Source: Orychophragmus violaceus (lineage: Eukaryota > Streptophyta > Magnoliopsida > Brassicales > Brassicaceae). From it: a stretch of 64,000 nt of DNA. How positions within the stretch are numbered: the first letter of the stretch is position 1; each line of letters starts with the position of its first letter. Position numbers and translations under genes: made by a program. The stretch lies in contig CM058238.1 of assembly GCA_030180135.1 (NCBI GenBank), positions 93,245,507 to 93,309,506 on the forward strand, read 5' to 3'. The notes beneath the pieces are model-generated. The model searched no databases, was not told where the DNA came from, and saw only the letters and a list, made by a program, of their open reading frames with translations. Positions 1 to 10,112 of the stretch are shown piece by piece.

Positions 1-1
1 T

Positions 2-568
2 ATCTTTGAGGACAGTTTTAGACGCTCTCTTTGTGATTTAGGAGCTGCTGGAAGTATGATGCCTTATTCTGTGGCAAAGAAGCTGGGGATGCTAGATTTT
101 TCTCCTACGAGTACCCGTCTTGTCCTAGCTGATCAGTCTCTACGAGTTCCTGAAGGACTTTTAAAGGACATACCAGTGAGAGTTGGAAACTACTTGGTTC
201 CAACAGACTTCCTTGTGCTGAAATATGACTGCGATCCGGATGAAGCACTGATACTTGGAAGACCATTCTTGGCTACAGCAGGAGCTGTGATTGATGTTAG
301 ACAGGGTCTAATAGACCTCCACCTGGGAGATGAGAAGCTGCGATATGACATGGAGAAGCTGCGGAAACCACTGATAGATGGGCAGACTTTCACGATCCTG
401 GAAGCAGAAGACGAGCAGCCAGATGGACCTGTGATACTAGATCCTGGAGCGCACTTTACTCCATCTTTTCTTGGGCTGAAGCATTCTGCAACAGCTTATT
501 CTCCACCATGGATGAGGAGACTTGAGCAGAGACAGAAAAAGTCTCTGTCAGGATCTCTAGGAGCCTGA
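2..568 (+). pseudogene. Athila-like Ty3 element: retropepsin (protease) fragment
   Basis: The frame is open from the window edge to a stop at 566-568. It contains an aspartic-protease core, with DLGA (about 35-46) in the place of the usual DTG/DSG and then a conserved SMMPYSVAKKLG stretch. The ALILGRPFLATAGAVIDV segment is the second, flap-distal half of plant Ty3 retropepsins. This is typical of Athila/Tat gag-protease proteins, which cleave the retrotransposon polyprotein inside the particle. The N-terminal gag part lies left of the window. The reading frame stops soon after the protease, and no reverse transcriptase, RNase H or integrase follows before the ATHILA ORF1. The copy therefore appears to lack pol, whether by deletion or because it belongs to a non-autonomous derivative. 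The methionine at 56 is internal and not the true start. Confidence 0.85.
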
Positions 569-1496
569 AAAATCTTGTGCGTCCGGTCAAGCTAATGACC
601 TTAAACAAGCGCTGAGTGGGAGGCAACCCACTGTTAGGTGTAGTTTTCTTTCTTTCTTATTTTTGGTGTTTTTATTAGGATTTCACGTTTTCGTTTTTGT
701 TTTTGCTAAGTTTCAGATGCAGAATTCGAGTCTGGAGATGTGTAACGATCGATGCACTTGTGCACCGATCGTTGCAAGGAGATTTGACGAAGAGGGGTAA
801 TCGCATTGTGACGATCGTTGCTCCTAAGTAACGGTCGTTGCAGTTGGTTCAATTGCAAAATTAAGGTATGTGTTTAAACCGGAAATCGAATTCGATTTAT
901 CAAGCATCGATCGTTGCCCCTAAAGCAACGATCGTTGCACCCACGACCGAGGTAAACGCCTTAAACCCTTTCTCTTCTCTTTTCTTCCTCACTTCTTCGC
1001 CGTCCGTACAACCGAGAGCCATTTCCTCTAAATCTCTAATTCTTCATCAATTTTTGCGTTTCAAAGCTTGAATCTTATTGTTTTAACCCCCTCTAGTTGA
1101 TTCCATTACCCATTTGCAGCGAATCGAAGGTATGACTTCTCATTTTCGCCATTTTTAGAAAGGATTTTAGGGTTTATGGAATTTGGGATTTTTGGCTTGA
1201 AATCGACGATGATATGCTTAAATGAGCTTGATTTAGGTTGTTTAACAGGATGTTCTTGTTGATTTGATGCAATGTGGTTAGATTTGAACTGAATTTGATG
1301 ATTTGCTTGCGGTAAAATCGCCTTGCAACGGTCGTTGCTTTTGAGAAACGGTCGTTGCTTTGCGATTTTGGGAAATGTTCGACGAGGTGAAATCGCCTTG
1401 CAACGATCGATGCCTTAGATGCAACGGTCGATGCTTCGCGATTTCACAGAAAGTTGCCGAGACTTATTTTGTGTTTCAATTTTGTTTATTTCGCAG
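569..1496 (+). other. Noncoding spacer of the Athila-like element with five CGATCG stem-loop modules
   Basis: About 0.93 kb separates the protease stop from the ATHILA ORF1 start. After the stop comes a GTGGGAGGCAACCCAC inverted repeat (about 616-632), a motif often seen downstream of gag-pro in Athila-like elements. The rest is T-rich with no convincing ORF. Five bipartite modules lie at 742-775, 808-841, 904-938, 1325-1358 and 1400-1434. Each is two 14-nt near-palindromes around CGATCG or CGGTCG, 20-21 nt apart. A pyrimidine-rich tract ending in TTTCGCAG abuts the ORF1 ATG and could be a splice acceptor for a subgenomic mRNA; that is inference. Confidence 0.65.
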
Positions 1497-2920
1497 ATGG
1501 CAACTAATCGACAACCCCGCAAGAAACGAGCCACAGCTTCTACAGCTTCAAGGCAATACATACCACCACCTGCCTGGTTTAGCAGAGAGTCTGAGCCACC
1601 CGCACCATACCAGAGATATGAACCACCAGTTGCTTTACCCTGGCCCAAAGCAGACAAGACACCAATGCCGACAACCATAGAATGGCCAGAGGAACCTCAG
1701 AAGTTCTTCAAGTCTGAGGAGTTCACAGAGCGTCCATTGCTCAGCAGTTGGGACGAATATGACTCGCTTCTCTACAATGGTTGGTGTGGGATGATCTTCA
1801 AGCCGACCAAGTTCGCTGACTACTCCACCTGCAAGACTCTAGGGATTGATGAGCAGGTACTCGCTGTATGCAGAGGCATTGGTCTAGGGACAATGCCAAT
1901 GCGACCTTATGATCTCTACCCGGAGCTGGCCAGACAGTTATTGGCCTCCTGCAGAGTGGTCTACTCGGATCCTGACAACCGGAGTGCTACAGTGGGATCA
2001 TTTACATTCATGAGCTGGGGAGTCAGGTATCGGATCCCTCTTCTTGATCTTTGCAGGATCTACGGGTTCAGGACTGAGCCGAGGCGCATAGCCATGCCAC
2101 TTGAGTGGGACCGTGATGAGGCCATACGGTTCTGGAAGATTATTGGTAGTGGTCAATACAACTCTAGGACCACACCAGTTGTGCAGATGAGACATCCGGT
2201 GCTGCGATATGTCTCGCGTATCTTATGCTGGAGCTTGCTTTGCAAGTTTGAGGCAAACAAGATGCGCAAATATGAGATGGAGCTGTTGTTCATGGGCCTG
2301 AGAGATCAGTTCAGGAGTTCTGGAGTGAGAGATCCTACTTCGGGTCTCAACTTGGGAGCTAGTTTTGCTCAGCATTTGGTTGATCTACAGACGAAGCCTT
2401 TCGATGGAGCTGGTACTGAGACGGTTGGGAGTTTGCTTACTCCCATTTTTGAGTATTGCGGGATACCTCTTCATGGCACGGAGTGTGTTACACTGACCCG
2501 ACTACTGGGAGGACTGGTATAGAGCTTCCTGCTGCCGGATGGACACAGGTTGACACATTAGAGGCTCTGAGATTTCAGCCTCCTGAGTCTGCGCAGCGTA
2601 GGATTCATTCTATGGCTCATCCGCTTGGAGAGCCTTCCTCTCGAGCTTCGACTTCCACTGCCCCTGCGCCTGCCCCTGCCCCGATCGACGATGTGGGCCC
2701 ATTTCCAGAGCCTGCGATGGCCTACGGTGACTATTCTGATGCAGAGTGGAGAGAGAGATCAGATGGTCTGTTCCGAGTTTTCTGGAACTTCATGCGTACT
2801 TGCAGCTGCAGGAGGCCACCACAGATCCATCAGCCCGTACCTGATACACGTCGTCGACAGCGATCTCCAGAGGACACCGGTGCTGATCCTTATGCCGGTA
2901 TAGATGATGAGAGCGAGTGA
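1497..2920 (+). pseudogene. ATHILA ORF1 (env-like position ORF), frameshifted
   Basis: The product is recognised as the Arabidopsis ATHILA ORF-1 family (Pfam PF03078), a plant-specific protein in the env-like position of Athila Ty3 elements. Its function is not established. I place the start at the ATG at 1497 (MATNRQPRKK), directly after a CAG acceptor-like sequence, rather than the in-frame ATG at 1419. The first frame runs to a stop at 2520-2522 and holds the family blocks RIPLLDLCRIYGF and RYVSRILCW. From about 2456 the continuation lies in the +2 frame relative to it and ends at 2920 with a Pro/Ala-rich linker (APAPAPAP) and an acidic tail. The switch between overlapping frames in 2456-2522 is best explained by a single indel, so the gene is a pseudogene. 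Confidence 0.8.
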
Positions 2921-4296
2921 GCGTAGTCTCCATTATCAGTTTATCGGTTCTGTATTCTGACTTTTTTTTTTATCTTTTCTTGCATTTTGTTTTTCTTTTT
3001 CTTTTAGGATTTGCTATGTTTGGATGGTTGGCATGATTTGATACATTTGTTGCTTCAGTTTTACTCTGTTTCTAGTGTTTTCAGCTTGCAGGGATCGAAA
3101 ATTGACATAAACCGACGGATTAACCTGCTAACTTGCTGATTGTTCGATGAAATCGCAATGCGTCGATCGACACACGTTTGTGTCGATCGTTACAACAGAA
3201 ATCGAACAGCAACGGTCGGTGCACCTAGTGCAACGATAGATGCCTGACTGCGACAGAGGTAAAACCCGAGAGAACTAACCATTCAATCTAATTTTTCTTT
3301 CTTTCTTTTAACCAATCCCTTGCTTGACACTACTGGGGACAGTGTGTCTTAAGTGTGGGGGAGGTTCTACTAATTACTTTTCTTTTGTTTTCTTATGAGT
3401 CAGTTAATTTTAAAATTTTGTTTTTCGAGTCAAAATTGGTTTAAGTAGGAAACAATGACTTTTTAAGGAGATTAGCAGCATTTGCAGGAACTTAAGTGAC
3501 CATTGGGATGAAGCTGCAGATTATCTATGACTATTAGAAAACCCAGACACAGATCAGCCTACTGAGGACACCCATATCACTTCAGGTATCAGAGGATCCT
3601 TTACTGACTTCACCTTAATACTGACTTTAATTTTTCTCACCTAAGGGCTTGGTATACTTTATGTCGGACTCCCTTGTTGGTTCTGACACAGCCTGTAAAC
3701 CTGTCCTATTTAGTCCCCTTCTCCCCTTCTGTAAAAGTAAAAAAAAAAAATAATAATAAATAAACTGCGGATGAGTTAGTAACTCCGAAGTGGTCATGGG
3801 AATAGTAGCAAACACTATTATCTCTCATGTGATCCATGGAATGTGTCCAAAGTACACCCCATAACGGGAAGAACACTGATAAAAAAAATAAAATGATACC
3901 CAGTGGGGAAAAATCAGTTGTTAAAGAAGGGAAAGAGAAGAAAGGGACTAGAGAAAGATAGTATGGTGGTCTAGAGCTGGCAAGGTAAGAATCCATGTGC
4001 CTTTAGATCGATACTCCTTAGGTGAGACCGCACTTAAATACTTGCAGAAGTCAGTAGGGTGAATTTGAATGCTTGAATGTGATTGTGGCGTTTACTTAGG
4101 ACAGTTGCTAAGTGTGGGGGAAGTACATGTTGGTCTTGATGTCTGTAGATTGATTCTTTCATGTGGATTACTAAGGGGAATCTGAATGCTGTTGCTTCTA
4201 TGATGAAATGAGTTTCTGAAGAGTTTTCAAACCTCTTCACTGCATTTTAGTTCTCTGTTTTGCTTGAGGGCAAGCAAAGGCTAAGTGTGGGGGAGT
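2921..4296 (+). other. Athila-like 3' untranslated region (copy A) with polypurine tract
   Basis: No convincing coding sequence. Two CGATCG modules lie at 3160-3193 and 3209-3243. The phrase AAGTGTGGGGGAG occurs at about 3352-3364, near 4110 and at 4283-4295. The last copy directly precedes a TGATATATCATG LTR start, so it is the likely polypurine tract for plus-strand priming. Bases 3852-4296 are repeated with roughly 90% identity at 5650-6091 (3' UTR copy B). Confidence 0.7.
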
Positions 4297-4372
4297 TGAT
4301 ATATCATGCACAGGGGATCAAAAACTTAGAACCTATCAACTAGAAATTCTAAAACTGCAAGTGCACAGTATA
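4297..4372 (+). other. Scrambled LTR junction (LTR start, LTR end and inverted LTR end fused)
   Basis: Directly after the polypurine tract comes a genuine plus-strand LTR start (TGATATATCATG, 4297-4308). It breaks off after about 20 bases and is followed by the plus-strand LTR end (CTTAGAACCTATCA, about 4326-4339). Next comes a piece of LTR in the opposite orientation (ATTCTAAAACTGCAAGTGCA, from 4347), which matches the LTR interior at about 4477-4505. This piece runs directly into the tRNA-Asp copy. The tRNA 5' end (GTCGTTGTAGTATAG) resembles the LTR sequence that should come next (GTCAATGTAGTATATAG), so a template switch at microhomology is likely. Confidence 0.7.
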
Positions 4373-4447
4373 GTCGTTGTAGTATAGTGGTAAGTATTCC
4401 CGCCTGTCACGCGGGTGACCCGGGTTCGTTCCCCGGCAACGGCGCCA
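4373..4447 (+). tRNA. tRNA-Asp(GUC) retro-copy with encoded CCA, adjoining an Athila primer-binding site
   Basis: The full cloverleaf is present: acceptor arms GTCGTTG (4373-4379) and CAACGGC (4437-4443), anticodon stem CCCGC/GCGGG with GTC anticodon at 4406-4408, T stem CCGGG/CCCGG, and discriminator G at 4444. Unlike a nuclear tRNA gene it is followed by CCA at 4445-4447. The T-loop reads TTCGTTC, with T at 4429 where tRNAs carry a near-universal A58. The 3' 18 nt are the complement of the Athila primer-binding site (TGGCGCCGTTGCCGGGG on the minus strand), six bases from the end of the inverted LTR. I infer a reverse-transcribed copy of the mature primer tRNA rather than a functional gene. 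A tRNA finder would probably score it as a normal tRNA-Asp. Confidence 0.9.
4430..4447 (-). other. Primer-binding site complementary to tRNA-Asp (minus-strand Athila LTR)
   Basis: On the minus strand the inverted LTR ends in CCTATCA, followed by a six-base spacer (AGTTTT) and TGGCGCCGTTGCCGGGG. This is the position and sequence of an Athila PBS primed by tRNA-Asp. In a normal element the internal region would follow. Here the sequence continues through the rest of the tRNA. Confidence 0.85.
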
Positions 4448-4453
4448 AAAACT

Positions 4454-5649
4454 TGATAGGTTCTAAGTTTTACCCTATTCTAAAACTGCAAGTGCACAGT
4501 ATAGTCAATGTAGTATATAGGGTTATCGAATCCACAGGGACACTTGGTCTCAAGAGGATCAAACTGTAGGGAATGAATACTAGAAATAAGCAGAGAAAGA
4601 TTGAAATAAATTGCGAAGCAAGAAAGTAAACAGTAGCAGGAATCGGTTTGTAAGCAATAAACTAAAAGCGTCAAGCCTAGGGTATTCTCAGGAAATCAGA
4701 CAAGCAGACAAGTTAATCAGTCAGGATCAAATTAAACTCAGTTCTAGAACTCAAATCACGATAATAGAATTAACCAAATCTCTTTGCGAGAATTCTCTAT
4801 GCCTAAGTGCAGTAACCCAAATCTCTTTGCAATTACTAACAGATTAAACAAGCATTAAGTTCAAGTTCGATATGTTCACAATTAAACCAAACCAAATCTC
4901 TTTGCGAATAATTTAATTGCTCAACCTAAATAGTTCAGATTCCTAAACCCCACTCTCGTGACGTATTTAGCAACCTAAGATCTAGATTCTAATTGATCAG
5001 GTTAGAACTAGCATTAAGCACAATTTAGTTTGAAGAACATTCTAATCATGTGAATCCTAACTGAATTAAACAAGTCTAGCAAGTCATCAAACCTTAATGA
5101 GAAACCCTAAACTCAACTATGGATCTACTCAGACATGATTGATGAAAACATAATCATAGAATAAATAGATTGCATATAAGAAATTAAAATATCAAAGGGG
5201 TTCAAAATCTTCTCCAAAATAAATGAATACAAGGAAATAGATCAGCCCCGAAAGCTCTAAAAATCTCTTAGCTCTAAGTATGAAAGCGTATCTAAAATAA
5301 AAGCCAAAAACTAGTATATATAGGTATAATCTCGGATGGGGCTTCTGTGTAAATACTGGAAGTATCTTGGGATTCTTTGCAAATCTTCATAAGTTGGCAC
5401 GCTGACGCGTAAGGCCCATCTCGCGACTGTATCGACCGATGCACAATGTGTGTCGATCGATGCAATATCAAATAATCGAACAGTGAATAAAGCTCTCGGC
5501 CAAAACGTCCCAAAATGCCCAAAATGCTCCATATATCTCCAATTAGCTCCAAACTCGATATAACCTGTAAAAGACTCTAAACTAATACAAAAGACTCTAA
5601 AAACACAAGTATATCATGGTATAAAGTGGGTAAAAACCATGATATATCA
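4454..5649 (-). mobile_element. Athila-like LTR, inverted (about 1.2 kb)
   Basis: On the minus strand it begins TGATATATCATGG and ends ACCTATCA, matching the ends of the plus-strand LTR at 6092-7247. Shared interior features include the AAATCTCTTTGCGA repeats, the GGACACTTGG/GGATTCGATA block near the 3' end and a CGATCG module (5429-5463). A PBS follows it, as in a 5' LTR, but no minus-strand internal domain does. Its U3 terminus (5649) is joined directly to copy B of the plus-strand 3' UTR at GTACACC. Confidence 0.8.
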
Positions 5650-6091
5650 GTACACCACTTAACGGGAAGAGCACTGATAAAAAAAAAAATGATACCCAAT
5701 GGGGAAAAATCAGAATGCTAAGGAAGGGAAAAGAGAAGAAAGGGACTAGAGAAAGATAGTATGGTGGTCTAGAGCTGATAAGGTAAGAGTTCATGTGCCT
5801 TTGATCGATACTCCTTAGGTGAGACCGCACTTAAATACTTGCAGAAGTCAGTAGGGTGAATTTGAATGCGTGAATATGATTGTGGAGTTTACTTAGGACA
5901 GTTGCTAAGTGTGGGGGAAGTACATGTTGGTCTTGATGTCTGCAGGTGAAATCTTTCAAGTGGATTACTAAGGGGAATATGAGTGTTGTTGCTTCTAGGA
6001 TGAAAAGAGTTTCTGAAGAGTTTTCAAACCTCTTCACCATTCTAGTTCTTTGTTTTGCTTGAGGACAAGCAAAGGCTAAGTGTGGGGGAGT
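5650..6091 (+). other. Athila-like 3' UTR, copy B, with polypurine tract
   Basis: Homologous to 3852-4296, starting at the same GTACACC. It shares the poly-A stretch, the AGAAAGGGACTAGAG block and two AAGTGTGGGGGA motifs (about 5909 and 6079-6090). The second motif directly precedes the LTR at 6092. No coding sequence. Confidence 0.75.
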
Positions 6092-7247
6092 TGATATACC
6101 ATGGATTTTAGGGCTTTTAACCATGGTATATGTTTTATTTATCGAGTCTATTACTATGTTTTAGAGTCATTTCAGGTATTTAACAGGTCTAAGTACTTTT
6201 GGAGCTGAATTGAATATTTTGGAGCATTTTGGAGTGTTTGGCCGAGAGACAGAGTTCACTGTCCAGATTTGAAGATTGCGTCGATCGTTGCACACCTGCA
6301 TCGATCGATGCATAGAGCGAATGGGCCAGACTCGACGGTTTAATGAAGAATGCTGATATTGTAAAAAAACCCAGATATTTACACAGAAGCCCAAAACGTG
6401 TTTTAGACTATATATTAGGGTTTTTAGCCACTTGTTTAGGCTACGCTTTTCTTAAGTCTTATTTTATTTTCAGAGAGAGTTAGGGGCTGATCCTGTTCTC
6501 GAAAGAGAGAGGATTTCGAACCCCAGTTCCTTATTTGATTTTATAATATTTGGTTTTCTATTCAAGATATTTTCTGTTTCGATGATTATGTCTGAATAGT
6601 TTACCTGTTAGGTTTAGGGATTCTCATTAGGGATTTCATGGAATTATAGGTTAATCAATCTGTAGGGATTCATATCTGCTAGTTCTTCGCCTAGGATTGC
6701 TCTTAATGCTTAATCTGAAGTAGCTATCCAGATTTATGATGTTAGGTTGATTGATGCAACGACAGTTGGTTAATTAGCTAGAAAGAACCTAGATGAGCAA
6801 TTAAATTACTCGCAAAGAGATTTGGTTTAGTTTAATTGTGAACATATCAAACTTGGAATTAAAGCTGGTTTAATTTGTTAGTGATTGCAAAGAGATTTGG
6901 ATTGCTGCACTTAGACTTAGAGAATTCTCGCAACGAGAGTTGGTTAATTCTATATCTGTGTTTGGAGTTCTAGAACAGTTTCTGATTAGATCCCGATTGA
7001 TTGGTTGCTTGTTCCTGATTTCCTGAGAACTCCCTAGACTTAACGCTTCGCTTCCTTGCTCACAACTCGCTGCTATTTACTTTCTGCTTGCTGATTTACT
7101 GCTTTCCCATATTGCTTTATCCTAGTTTTAACTTGATCGTTCTAAATCTATCGTTGACCGGAGTCCCTGTGGATTCGATACCCTAAGTACTACAACTACA
7201 TCACTGTGCACTTGCAGTTAGAATAGGGATTAAAACTCGACCTATCA
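6092..7247 (+). mobile_element. Athila-like 3' LTR (1156 bp)
   Basis: Begins TGATATACCATGG after the polypurine tract and ends CGACCTATCA, giving TGATA/TATCA ends. It contains the paired CGATCG module at 6278-6311 and repeated GCAAAGAGATTTGG motifs (about 6795-6900). The sequence beyond 7247 is unrelated long-LTR sequence, so the element was nested in it. The adjoining 5 bp are CTTAG; the matching duplication would lie left of the window. Confidence 0.85.
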
Positions 7248-8033
7248 CTTAGACTATCTATAGGTAGCCCGAGTCGATGTGTATCGATGGACTGAGAACA
7301 GTGTTGGTTTTCGAGATAGATAAATCGAGTCTAATCGAGGGCATTTGCCGCAGTGACTTCGATTTCCATAGTCTTTATTGTTGTTAGAGAATGCTTGTGT
7401 GTTGTGGGTCTTATCACGTCACGGTGGCATGTGATAAGTTATTTTCTTACTTTTGATTGTTATTTGGGGTTTCGCGAGATTAGTATTCGTAGGTTAGACT
7501 AGAAGCCTTTATTGGGGACCGACTCACTGGGTAATTCTAGATCACTCAATAGACTATTTTTGTTGTTTTCTGACTTTGCTTAGCTCAACGGACGTGGGAG
7601 GTCCTCGGTGTAGTTTATGGATTGCTTGTGGGCAGGGGATTTGATTCGATAGTTTTGTGTGGTTTATTTCGGTTTGGGTTTTCATGGCGCATGTTTATTT
7701 TTGATTGTTTGTAATTAAATTTAAATAGGAAAATTGTTTGTAAAAGATTTAAAATACTTTGAAATGAAATCGCTTCCTTGATATTTGGTTTAGTCTGAAC
7801 CGATACAACTCTTGGAAGCAATACATGTTGAAAATCTTGGTATTGTGGGAGCGAGGTAAACATGGTCAAGGAAGGTTTGGTGCTAACCTTTGTCTCAAAT
7901 TGGACTATCTCTGGCTTCACAGTGTGACGATTCTTTCTCGTTTAGCCTGCTCGGGTTCGATCAGTCAGGTTCTTGTTTGATTATTGACCGGTCAGCTCGT
8001 CGCTCAGCGGATAACGGGAAAAAGGCGTTACAA
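7248..8033 (+). mobile_element. 3' fragment of a long LTR (same family as the solo LTR at 42375-46078)
   Basis: Similar to about 45365-46078, with the shared blocks TCGAGTCTAATCGAGG, GAAGCAATACATGTTGAAAA and GGATAACGGGAA, ending GCGTTACA. The rest of this LTR or element is cut off by the Athila insertion and lies outside the window. On its right it interrupts LINE coding sequence at 8034. No ORF of note. Confidence 0.75.
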
Positions 8034-9700
8034 ATCTCGTTTAGATTTTGTCATCTTCTCCCAAGAAATCCGCCATATACTCCTCTTATCCGAATTGGAA
8101 TCCCACCAAAATCTTGTTAGTGCGGACTGTATAGTCTTACAAAGGCTTATCAGGATTTTTAAGCTTGCTCGAGTGCAAGTGGGCAACAATATTAATATTG
8201 ATTTGACATTTACTAGTTTCCTAGCACTATAGAGTCTTCTAGTTTTCCAACTCACCGCTGTTTGATTTATTCTATCTATTATAGAAGTGAATAGTTCCTT
8301 CTTTTTCCTTCCAAATAGTTCCGGTAATCCCAAGTATTTGTTGGAACCCCCTTCTTTGTCAATGTTCAAGCTCTCCTTTACTTATAAGGGTGTCTTCGCC
8401 AAAAACGTGATTGCATACTTATCCCTATTGATTATCTGACCCGAACCTGATTCGTACTTTAGAAGGATCCTCTTAAGACGTTCACAGCTTCTGAGATCAA
8501 TTTTAGTGAAGAGCATAATATCATCGGCAAAAAGGATACGATTGATAATAAGACCTCTTCTTGATACTTGTATCATCAATAAAACTCCATTCCATTGAGC
8601 TTGAGTGCATAAACCGAGAGAACTTCACTGCATACGATAAAGAGGAAAGAAGAGAGCAGGTCTCCTTGTCTAATGCTCCGTTGAGGCCAAATTTCTCCTT
8701 TCGCTTTCCCATTACTAGAACTGAGAATGTAACTATTTCCACACACTGCATAATCCACTCCACAAAGCGCTTGTGGAAGCCATATTCAGTTAGAACAACC
8801 TTTATGCAACCACATTCCAAGTGATCATAAGCTTTACTCATATCGGTTTTATTCAACATCGAGCAGTTCTTCAAGTAATGGTAATCTCATGAGTGATCAA
8901 AATATTATATGTGATTTCTTTTCCCAGTACAAAAGCCAAATGATTTTCAGAAAGCTCCATACTCAGGATCGCTTTGAGTCTCCTGGTCAAGATCTTCGAT
9001 AAAGCCTTATAAAAAACATTGCAAAGGCCTAGAGGTCAATAGTCCTTGATTTTCTAGGGCTTTTCACTTAGGTATGAGCCGGATGTGGGATTGGTTAATT
9101 TTTTGAGGAAGAACTTCTTACCTGAAAAAGATTTGAATCTCTGAGATTATCTCTACCTTCACCACCTCCCAATTAGCGTGGTAAAAGCTAGCCAAAAAAT
9201 CATCTGGGCATGGTGCCTTGTCCGGATGGATGGATAAAAATGCCTACTTTATTTCTTTTTGAGTTGGTATTGCAATTAGGGTCTTATTCATCTAGTCTAT
9301 GATCATTTTCTTGATTCCTTTCTTTATTGTCTGAATCGGATCATTGTTCCCCACAGTAAATAGCTTTCGGAAGTATTCTATTATCACCGCTGTGGTTTTA
9401 TATTTCTCGTAGAAAACATTCCCTTCATCATCCTCTAGAACCATTTATCTGTTTCAACTTTTTCCGAAGTTCATTTAGTCGTCAAAATGTTGCAGGGTTT
9501 CCCAATCCGCAACAGTTCCAACTTGGTGTGGCTAAAGAACCTGACTTCGAGCGATCCGAAAAATCCACCATATTTTGTATGTTTCCTTCCTCGCACTCCC
9601 TCTGATTTTCATATGGTTTTAGGTTTGTTGTGTTAAACTCTTCTTGTATGACCCCATGTTCTGTATTGCATTGTTCTCTCATGGTCACATGTTTTTCTAT
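8034..9700 (-). pseudogene. LINE (non-LTR retrotransposon) ORF2 remnant
   Basis: A decayed plant L1-type ORF2 read on the minus strand. From 5' to 3' it shows the start of the endonuclease domain (SWNCCGLGNPATF, near 9490-9530), linker and palm remnants, KTDMSKAYDHLE of the reverse transcriptase (about 8820-8860), the FADDIMLF catalytic block (about 8510-8540), and KYLGLPELFGRKKKELF and RFWWDSNSDKRSIW of the RT C-terminal part (about 8100-8340). Most of the endonuclease is missing between about 9480 and the RT, and there are many frameshifts and stops. It ends at 8034 inside KMTKSKRD, where the long LTR was inserted, so the RNase H/zinc-finger end lies left of the window. Its own 5' limit is unclear and could reach about 9990. 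Confidence 0.8.
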
Positions 9701-10104
9701 TCGAGCATAATCGTTAGCTCATTGACCCCTTCTTCTCACCATAATTTTTCTTGGATGGATGAGTCTTCTCCATGCACTTGATGTGACTCCCATTCTCGAA
9801 CTTCCCATAACATTTATCCTTGTGCAGGGGGTGCCATTCCGCTTTTGAAATATTCTATTTGACGGTCCTCCAACTTCCATCTGGTTTCGAACTGATTCCT
9901 ATGCTGGGCGCAAAACAGCCCGCTGGTGTCCATTAACATTGGCCATAGTCAAGCGATAGTCCACATTTTCCATTCTATCATTCTTCATAATGGAGTTTGC
10001 AATCTGTTTCATGGGTTTCACTCTTCACTTTCCATAATTTGATTTATTTTTGCCTCTTTTTCCTTAGGATCTGGATGGTTAGCATAATTTCATGTCACAT
10101 CTCT
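9701..10104. other. Region without recognisable genes, possibly LINE 5' remnant
   Basis: No intact ORF. Weak minus-strand similarity in style to the region before a LINE endonuclease; I cannot define a boundary. Confidence 0.3.
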
Positions 10105-10112
10105 GATTTACT

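Noticed and set aside
4373..4444. Functional nuclear tRNA-Asp gene
   Set aside because: Encoded CCA, T at position 58 and exact alignment with an Athila PBS beside an LTR point to a reverse-transcribed primer.
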